Assembly: GCA_023438115.1 (NCBI GenBank)
Contig: JAEZEB010000182.1
Location: 1-9,378 of the forward strand
Length of the DNA: 9,378 bases
Reading direction: 5' to 3'
Source of the DNA: Pseudomonadota bacterium
GTDB taxonomy: Bacteria; Pseudomonadota; Gammaproteobacteria; Burkholderiales; Burkholderiaceae_C
The translations under genes and the position numbers were made by a program. Position 1 is the first letter of the stretch; the number at the start of each line of letters is the position of its first letter. This document shows positions 4,794 to 9,378 of this stretch, piece by piece. The notes below the pieces were generated by a model, which was not told where the DNA came from, did no database searches, and worked only from the letters and a program-made list of their open reading frames with translations.

Positions 4794-6686
4794 TCAGCGC
4801 TCGTAGTCCAGCTGCATGCGCTGCTGCAGCGTCCGCGCCAGGCGGAAGGATTCCTTGAGCATGCGGCGATCGATGTCGTTCAGCGTCTCCGGGCGCAGCC
4901 AGTTGGGGTTCTCGGCGTCCGCGTCTTCCAGCTGGATGCGCAGGCGCAGCATCTGCAGGAACTCGAAGGCGCCGACCCAGGCGTCGTATTCGGTGCGTGC
5001 CAGGCCCATGCGGGCGCCCACGCCTTCGAGACGCTCGCGCGTGTTCGTCGCCGGCACGCCGTAAGCCAGGCTGTACAGCCGCGCGGCGTCGACGAAGATG
5101 GCGGTGCCTTGCAGCTTCAGGTCCACGCCGCCCCGGTCGTCCGCCGCGATGGCGCCCACCCAGTTCAGCGGCACGCCGCGCGAGAGCGCGTTCGTCGCCA
5201 GCTGCTTGAGGAAGCGCGGCGTGCGGCGCGCCGACTCCAGCATCTCGGCGCGCAGGCTTTCGGCCAGATGCGTGGCGCCGGCCACCGGCCGCAGGTCGAA
5301 GAAGATGCTGGCGTCCAGCAGGTCCTGCGGCGCGCCGTGCTCGATCCAGTGCGAGAAGCGCTCGCGCCAGGCCCGCAGCGGCAGGCACAAGCGCTCCTCG
5401 CCCGCCATGATGCCGCCGCGGCAGAGGGGAAAGCCGCATTCGGCCAGCGCCAGGTTGACCTCGCGCCCGAAGGCGCGCGCCGTCCGGCGCTCGGTCTCGC
5501 TGGCGCCGTCGGGTAGCAGCAGCGCGTTGTCCTGGTCGGTGGCGATCGTCTGTTCGCCGCGACCCTCCGAGCCCAGGGCGATCCAGCAGATGCGCTCCAG
5601 CGGAAACGCGTGCTCGGCGGCCTTCAGTTCCAGCAGGCGCACCGTGAGCACGTCGTTCAGGTGGCTGACGAGGGCCGTGAGCTGGCGCGCCTGCACGCCC
5701 TGCCCCAGCAGGTTGCGGGCGAAGCGGCGGATGTCCTGCGCCACCAGCCGCAGCGTGGGCACGTCGGCCGCGGCGCGGATGGCCGTGCCCACCTGCTTGA
5801 GCGACAGGCGCTGCATGGCGAAGAGATCGCGCTCGGACACCAGCCCCACCAGGCGGCCGTCGCGCGTCACCGGCACGTGGCGGATGCCGTGCCGCGACAT
5901 CAGCAGCGCAGCGTCCTGCGCCGTGTGTTCCGTCGTCAACGTGTGCACGGGCTGCACCATCACCTGCGCCACGGGCGTGTCCAGCGAGACACCCGGCAGC
6001 GCGATGCGTCCCAGCACGTCGTAGCGCGTGAGGATCCCCTCCACCCTGCCCGCTGCATCCGCCACGACGATGGAGCCGATGCGCCGCGCATGCATCTCGC
6101 CCAGCGCGTCGCGCAGGGACGCCTGCGCGCTGCAGGTGATGGGCGCGCCGCGCACGAGTTCACCCAGCGGCGTCTCCAGCGACTGCTCGGCCAGCGTCTG
6201 CGAAGCGTAGGCGACCTGCAGGGCGCGCCGCGACAGCTCGAGGAAGCGCGCGACCCGCCGGTTGAGGAAATCCGCGAACTCCGGGCTGCGGTCGGCGAGC
6301 TCGTCCATCGCCGCGCGCGGCAGCACCAGCGCGAAGGTGTCGCCCGCGGAACGGTAGGTGGCGGTGACCGGCCGCCGCGCGACGGCCGCGCTCAGGGGAA
6401 ACAGGTCGCCCGGCTCGTACTGGAACGCGCCGCCGGAGAGCTCGGCCAGGCCCTTCACGCCCGTGACCGCGCCTTGGCGGATGAAGAAGATCTCCTCGAC
6501 CGGGCCGTCAGCCGGTTCCACGACCACCTCGTCCGGCGCGTAGTAGCGCTGCTGCGAACGCGCCAGGAACAGGTCGACCGCTTCAGGCGCCATCTGCGCG
6601 AAGGGCGGATGCCGCACCAGGTCCGGCCGCAGGGCCGCAAGCAGGCTGCCGGGCGGCGAAGCGGCGGGAAGGCTGCTGTCGGGCAT
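4794..6686 (-). CDS. cNMP-binding/CBS/DUF294 nucleotidyltransferase-like protein
   Basis: Product of 630 residues, presumably a cytosolic signalling protein. Domains in order: a cyclic-nucleotide-binding-like beta-barrel (about 25-150, EEIFFIRQGAVTG at 64-76 and EPGDLFPLSA at 91-100); two CBS domains (about 172-229 and 237-293, with GSIVVADAAGRVEGILT and HGIRHVPVTRDGRLVGLVSE), which usually bind adenine nucleotides; a DUF294 GlnD-like nucleotidyltransferase domain (about 323-460), with the catalytic pattern GSEGRGEQT (372-380) and D384-x-D386; and the DUF294 C-terminal helical domain (about 485-628). The phosphate-binding cassette of the cNMP domain is degenerate, without the usual Arg, so the ligand may not be cAMP. 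The ATG at 6686 agrees with the domain start; a further in-frame opening runs to 6986 but overlaps the divergent gene and looks like noise. The ribosome binding site is weak (GGGG). The exonuclease gene follows directly. Target of the transferase is unknown. Confidence 0.9.
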   Translation of the reverse strand: MPDSSLPAASPPGSLLAALRPDLVRHPPFAQMAPEAVDLFLARSQQRYYAPDEVVVEPADGPVEEIFFIRQGAVTGVKGLAELSGGAFQYEPGDLFPLSAAVARRPVTATYRSAGDTFALVLPRAAMDELADRSPEFADFLNRRVARFLELSRRALQVAYASQTLAEQSLETPLGELVRGAPITCSAQASLRDALGEMHARRIGSIVVADAAGRVEGILTRYDVLGRIALPGVSLDTPVAQVMVQPVHTLTTEHTAQDAALLMSRHGIRHVPVTRDGRLVGLVSERDLFAMQRLSLKQVGTAIRAAADVPTLRLVAQDIRRFARNLLGQGVQARQLTALVSHLNDVLTVRLLELKAAEHAFPLERICWIALGSEGRGEQTIATDQDNALLLPDGASETERRTARAFGREVNLALAECGFPLCRGGIMAGEERLCLPLRAWRERFSHWIEHGAPQDLLDASIFFDLRPVAGATHLAESLRAEMLESARRTPRFLKQLATNALSRGVPLNWVGAIAADDRGGVDLKLQGTAIFVDAARLYSLAYGVPATNTRERLEGVGARMGLARTEYDAWVGAFEFLQMLRLRIQLEDADAENPNWLRPETLNDIDRRMLKESFRLARTLQQRMQLDYER

Positions 6687-6771
6687 GGCCCCGAAAACTA
6701 TCGAGGAATGCGGACAAGCGCAAGCCCGGGCCGGCCCCAGAATGGCTGCAACTTCCTGCAGCGAGGACCGC

Positions 6772-7161
6772 ATGGACAACCGCCTGTTCGAACATTTCAA
6801 GCGCCTGGGCTTCCGCAAGTGGTACGAGCGGCAGCTGCTCTCCAGCCACGCGCACATGGTGCTGGCTTTCCTCAGCGTGATCTGCGTCGTCGGCGCCATG
6901 GAGGCCTTCCGCACGGCCCAGGGCGACGCGCAGCTCGCCGACGGACTCTTCGTCATCGTCGGCGCGGGCATCGGCGCGTGGGCCATGCGCCGCTACGCCT
7001 TCCTCATGATGCGCGCCGAGCAGGCGGCCAACCAGGCCAGCTGCCCGGACTGCGGCGACTACGGGCGCTTCCACGTGGTCGGACACCGGCCGCGCCAGCA
7101 GGAGATCGACGTGCGCTGCCGGCGCTGCGAACGCGCCTGGATCTTCTCCTCGCTCCAATGA
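6772..7161 (+). CDS. Small membrane protein with C-terminal zinc ribbon
   Basis: Product of 129 residues, family not recognised. Residues 1-20 are basic and aromatic (RLGFRKWYER). Two membrane segments follow: about 27-44 (HMVLAFLSVICVVGAM) and about 57-70 (DGLFVIVGAGIGAW), with a short loop between. The cytosolic C-terminus holds CPDC (91-94) and CRRC (116-119) separated by 21 residues, the pattern of a four-cysteine zinc ribbon. The start at 6772 was chosen because GAGGA (6763-6767) precedes it and the protein reads well from there; in-frame ATGs at 6685 and 6742 have no ribosome binding site. It is the only plus-strand gene, divergent from DUF294 with 85 bp between starts and convergent with the symporter, sharing its terminator. 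No convincing promoter was found in 6687-6771. Confidence 0.72.
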   Translation: MDNRLFEHFKRLGFRKWYERQLLSSHAHMVLAFLSVICVVGAMEAFRTAQGDAQLADGLFVIVGAGIGAWAMRRYAFLMMRAEQAANQASCPDCGDYGRFHVVGHRPRQQEIDVRCRRCERAWIFSSLQ

Positions 7162-7162
7162 A

Positions 7163-7189
7163 AAAGCCCCGGGGGCACCCCGGGGCTTT
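7163..7189. terminator. Bidirectional intrinsic terminator
   Basis: A perfect 12-bp stem, AAAGCCCCGGGG (7163-7174) with CCCCGGGGCTTT (7178-7189), closes a GCA loop. The plus strand ends with TTT and the minus strand with TTTTT (7165-7161). It lies directly after the TGA of the plus-strand gene and 21 nt beyond the end of the symporter gene, so it can end both convergent transcripts and separates the symporter from the DUF294 gene. Confidence 0.9.
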
Positions 7190-7209
7190 GCTGAGGGCCG
7201 AAGCCGTGC

Positions 7210-9327
7210 TCAGGCCGCGCGCGCGGCGGCTCCCCGCAGTTCGGGGTAGCGCACGTGCTCCACGAGCTCCTGGGTCTTCTTGTCCGGCGCAGGCGTTATC
7301 AGGCTCACGAGGATGATCACCGCGAAGCCGACCGGCACGCCGAACAGGCCGGCGGAGATCGGCTGGATGCCGAACCACAGCTCCACCGGCGAGGTGACGC
7401 CGAAGACGCTGCGCAGCCAGGTCTGCGTGGTGGCCATGTAGTAGAACGTGACGCCGAGGCCGGCGATCATGCCCAGCGTCGCGGCGATGCCGGTGGCGCG
7501 CTTCCAGAAGATCCCCAGCACGAGGGCCGGGAAGAAGGCCGCGGCCGCGAACGAGAACGCCGCGGAGACCAGGAACAGGATGTCGGCCGGCTTCTGCGCC
7601 GCCACGCCCGCCGCCGCCAGGGCGACGACCAGCAGCAGCATCTTCGACAGCATCACCCGGCGGCCGGTGGGCGCGTTCGGGTCGATCATCTTGTAGTACA
7701 GGTCGTGGCTCAGCGCGTTCGCGATCGTGAGCAGCAGGCCGTCCGCGGTGGAGAGCGCGGCGGCCAGGCCGCCCGCGGCCACCAGGCCGGAGATCACGTA
7801 CGGCAGGCCGCCGATGGCCGGCGTGGCCAGCACCACGATGTCGCCGCCGATCTTCAGCTCGCCCAGCTGCAGGATGCCGTCGCCGTTGACGTCCGTGACG
7901 GACAGCAGCGTCGGGTCGACCTGGTTCCAGGCCGATATCCAGTACGGCAGGTTGTTGAACGCGCTGCCCACGACGTTGTTGAACATCTCGTATTTCACCA
8001 GCACCGCGAGCGCGGGCGCCGTGAAGTACAGCATGAAGATGAAGAACAGCGACCAGAACACCGACTGCCGCGCCTCCTTCACGCTCGGCGTCGTGTAGTA
8101 GCGCATCAGGATGTGCGGCAGCGCGGCGGTGCCCACCATCAGGCAGAAGATCAGCGCGAGGAAGTTGCGCCGCGAGGTGTCGTAGGTGTCCTTCGCCTTG
8201 GCGTCGCCGTTCGGGTCGCCCGCGAAGATGGTGGCGTGCCTCGGCATGCCCGCCAGCGGCTTGTTGCCGTTCTCGGCGGCCGTCTTCTGGGTCGTCCATG
8301 CCTTCACGGCGGCGGCCTGGTCACGCGGCAGGTCGGCCAGGGCCTTCTCCGCCGCCGCGATGTCCGTCGGCGTGGCGCCGGAGGCGCGCAGGTCGGCCAC
8401 CTTCTTCTCGGCGGCGGCGCGGTCCGCGGCGAGCGCCGCAGCCGGATCCTTGATCTTCGCGTCGAGCGCGGCGGCGCGGTCGGCGAAGACCTTGCGCACC
8501 TCGAGCTCCTTCGGATCGTTGATCAGCTGCGCTTCCTTCGCGGTCACCTTCTCCAGCTGGTAGCCGTAGACCGCCTGCGGCACGGGCACGCTGGTCTGCT
8601 TCACCGACAGCCACACCACCGGGATCATGTACGCGATGATCAGGATGATGTACTGCGCCACCTGGGTCCAGGTCACCGCGCGCATGCCGCCGAGGAAGGA
8701 GCACACCAGGATGCCGGCGAGGCCCAGGAAGATCCCGATCTCGAAGGCGACGCCCGTGAGGCGGCTGGTGATGATGCCCACGCCGTAGATCTGCGCCACC
8801 ACGTACGTGAAGGAGCAGAGGATGGCGGCGCAGATGCCGATGAAGCGCGGCAGGTTGCCGCCGTAGCGCTCGCCCAGGAAGTCGGGAATGGTGAACTGCC
8901 CGAACTTGCGCAGGTAGGGCGCGAGGAACAACGCCACCAGCACGTAGCCGCCGGTCCATCCCATGATGAACGCGAGGCCGCTGTAGCCCGTGAGGTACAG
9001 CGTGCCGGCCATGCCGATGAACGAGGCGGCCGACATCCAGTCGGCGCCGGTGGCCATGCCGTTGTAGACGGCTGGCACCCGGCGGCCGGCCACGTAGTAC
9101 TCGGTCGCGTCGGTCGTGCGGCTCAGGATGCCGATGCCGGCATACAGGCCGATGGTGGCGAGCAGGAAGATGAAGCCGATCCAGTCGCGGCTCAGGCCCA
9201 TCTGCTCGAGCACCGCGAGGACGACCACGAAGGCGACGAAGCCGCCCGTGTAGAAGCCGTAGACGCGGTTGAGCTGCTTGCGGAAGGCGGCGTTGGCGGA
9301 CGCGCCGGTGCTGACGGTGGTGCTCAT
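7210..9327 (-). CDS. Sodium:solute symporter, VC_2705-like large subfamily
   Basis: Inner-membrane Na+-coupled transporter of the SSS family, distantly like the acetate permease ActP; a monocarboxylate such as acetate is the likely but unproven substrate. The product is 705 residues, longer than the usual 500-570. Membrane helices start at about 26-45 and 50-67. GADWMSAASFIG (94-105) corresponds to the conserved first core helix, and ALSTADGLLLTI (524-535) to the helix that carries the Na+-site Ser/Thr (S526, T527). The extra length comes mainly from residues about 246-386, a charged, Ala-rich and probably helical insertion, and from an outer loop with an EF-hand-like DVNGDGILQLGE (479-490). 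The ATG at 9327 follows GAGGAG (9340-9335) and lies 4 nt after the preceding stop codon, so the two genes are coupled. It ends at a shared terminator. Confidence 0.93.
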   Translation of the reverse strand: MSTTVSTGASANAAFRKQLNRVYGFYTGGFVAFVVVLAVLEQMGLSRDWIGFIFLLATIGLYAGIGILSRTTDATEYYVAGRRVPAVYNGMATGADWMSAASFIGMAGTLYLTGYSGLAFIMGWTGGYVLVALFLAPYLRKFGQFTIPDFLGERYGGNLPRFIGICAAILCSFTYVVAQIYGVGIITSRLTGVAFEIGIFLGLAGILVCSFLGGMRAVTWTQVAQYIILIIAYMIPVVWLSVKQTSVPVPQAVYGYQLEKVTAKEAQLINDPKELEVRKVFADRAAALDAKIKDPAAALAADRAAAEKKVADLRASGATPTDIAAAEKALADLPRDQAAAVKAWTTQKTAAENGNKPLAGMPRHATIFAGDPNGDAKAKDTYDTSRRNFLALIFCLMVGTAALPHILMRYYTTPSVKEARQSVFWSLFFIFMLYFTAPALAVLVKYEMFNNVVGSAFNNLPYWISAWNQVDPTLLSVTDVNGDGILQLGELKIGGDIVVLATPAIGGLPYVISGLVAAGGLAAALSTADGLLLTIANALSHDLYYKMIDPNAPTGRRVMLSKMLLLVVALAAAGVAAQKPADILFLVSAAFSFAAAAFFPALVLGIFWKRATGIAATLGMIAGLGVTFYYMATTQTWLRSVFGVTSPVELWFGIQPISAGLFGVPVGFAVIILVSLITPAPDKKTQELVEHVRYPELRGAAARAA

Positions 9328-9331
9328 GGTG

Positions 9332-9378
9332 TCACTCCTCCTCGGCGACGCCGTATTCCTGGTCCAGCTTGTTCATGT
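9332..9378 (-). CDS. C-terminal end of a probable DUF4212 membrane protein (partial)
   Basis: Only the last 14 codons and stop are in the window, reading MNKLDQEYGVAEEE and then TGA (9334-9332). The gene continues beyond 9378. DUF4212 proteins are short two-helix membrane proteins that end in a tail of this type (MNxLDxxxGV plus acidic residues) and stand directly before VC_2705-type symporter genes, probably as a partner of the transporter. The gap of 4 nt to the symporter ATG, with the Shine-Dalgarno inside the Glu codons, supports one operon. Assignment rests on 14 residues and context. Confidence 0.6.
   Translation of the reverse strand, partial: MNKLDQEYGVAEEE
9335..9340 (-). promoter_or_regulatory. 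Symporter Shine-Dalgarno inside the preceding gene
   Basis: GAGGAG on the minus strand encodes two of the final Glu codons of the upstream gene and also serves as the ribosome binding site of the symporter, 7 nt before its ATG. This implies translational coupling. Confidence 0.7.

Noticed and set aside
4159..5439. A 426-codon reading of the exonuclease frame, as if it were a fusion protein
   Set aside because: The N-terminal half is an out-of-frame reading of the DUF294 gene and is Arg/Ala-rich noise; homology starts at the ATG at 4791.
4095..5516. Plus-strand open frame of 473 codons opposite the exonuclease and DUF294 genes
   Set aside because: Arg/Ala/Pro-rich repeats of low complexity, antisense to two well-supported genes.
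6687..6771. Promoter pair in the 85-bp divergent gap (for example TTGCGC, 17 bp, TAGTTT on the minus strand)
   Set aside because: The -10 matches only 3/6 and the plus strand has nothing better; too weak to annotate, though promoters for both genes must be near.
5610..7316. Long plus-strand open frame of 568 codons opposite the DUF294 gene
   Set aside because: It is antisense to a protein with clear domain motifs, runs across the true plus-strand gene in another frame, and has Arg/His/Ala/Gly-rich low-complexity composition, as expected of a shadow frame in high-GC DNA.

Overview
The window looks like chromosomal DNA of a high-GC betaproteobacterium, most probably Burkholderiales (Comamonadaceae-like). 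This rests on the strongly GC-biased third codon positions, the gene order rpsF-priB-rpsR-rplI followed by dnaB, the long basic N-terminus of S18, the short (96-residue) PriB, and REP-like palindromes of a type I associate with this group. No RNA gene, CRISPR array, IS element or phage gene was found. All genes lie on the minus strand except one small gene at 6772-7161, so the natural reading direction is right to left.

Left part (1-2100). Two tandem palindromic repeats (6-35, 54-85) lie just beyond the end of a small two-helix membrane protein gene of unknown function (93-440). That gene follows dnaB (521-1930), the replicative helicase. A strong intrinsic terminator (2048-2073) separates dnaB from the ribosomal-protein operon. 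The roughly 115 bp between them carries a candidate sigma70 promoter, an 8-bp inverted repeat and two DnaA-box-like sequences, so dnaB probably has its own, possibly DnaA-responsive, control.

Middle (2091-4064). The compact operon rpsF (S6), priB (primosomal protein N), rpsR (S18) and rplI (L9) has gaps of 10-19 nt. It is driven by a promoter with a perfect TATAAT and a GC-rich discriminator (-10 at 3596-3601). Its leader can fold into a hairpin that is a candidate S6:S18 autoregulatory element. A 144-residue protein of unknown function lies upstream in the same orientation.

Right part (4159-9378). Read leftward: the last codons of a small protein likely to be of the DUF4212 family; a large sodium:solute symporter (SSS, VC_2705-like) with an alanine-rich charged insertion and an EF-hand-like loop; then, after a convergent 390-bp gene for a membrane protein with a zinc ribbon, a cNMP-binding/CBS/DUF294 nucleotidyltransferase-like protein, followed after 2 nt by a DEDDh 3'-5' exonuclease. 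DUF4212, SSS, DUF294 and exonuclease genes are often found together, which suggests a transporter with an associated nucleotide-sensing or nucleotidyl-transferring regulator. The plus-strand gene interrupts the set. This module is the most promising part of the window for unexplained biology, although each of its families is already known.
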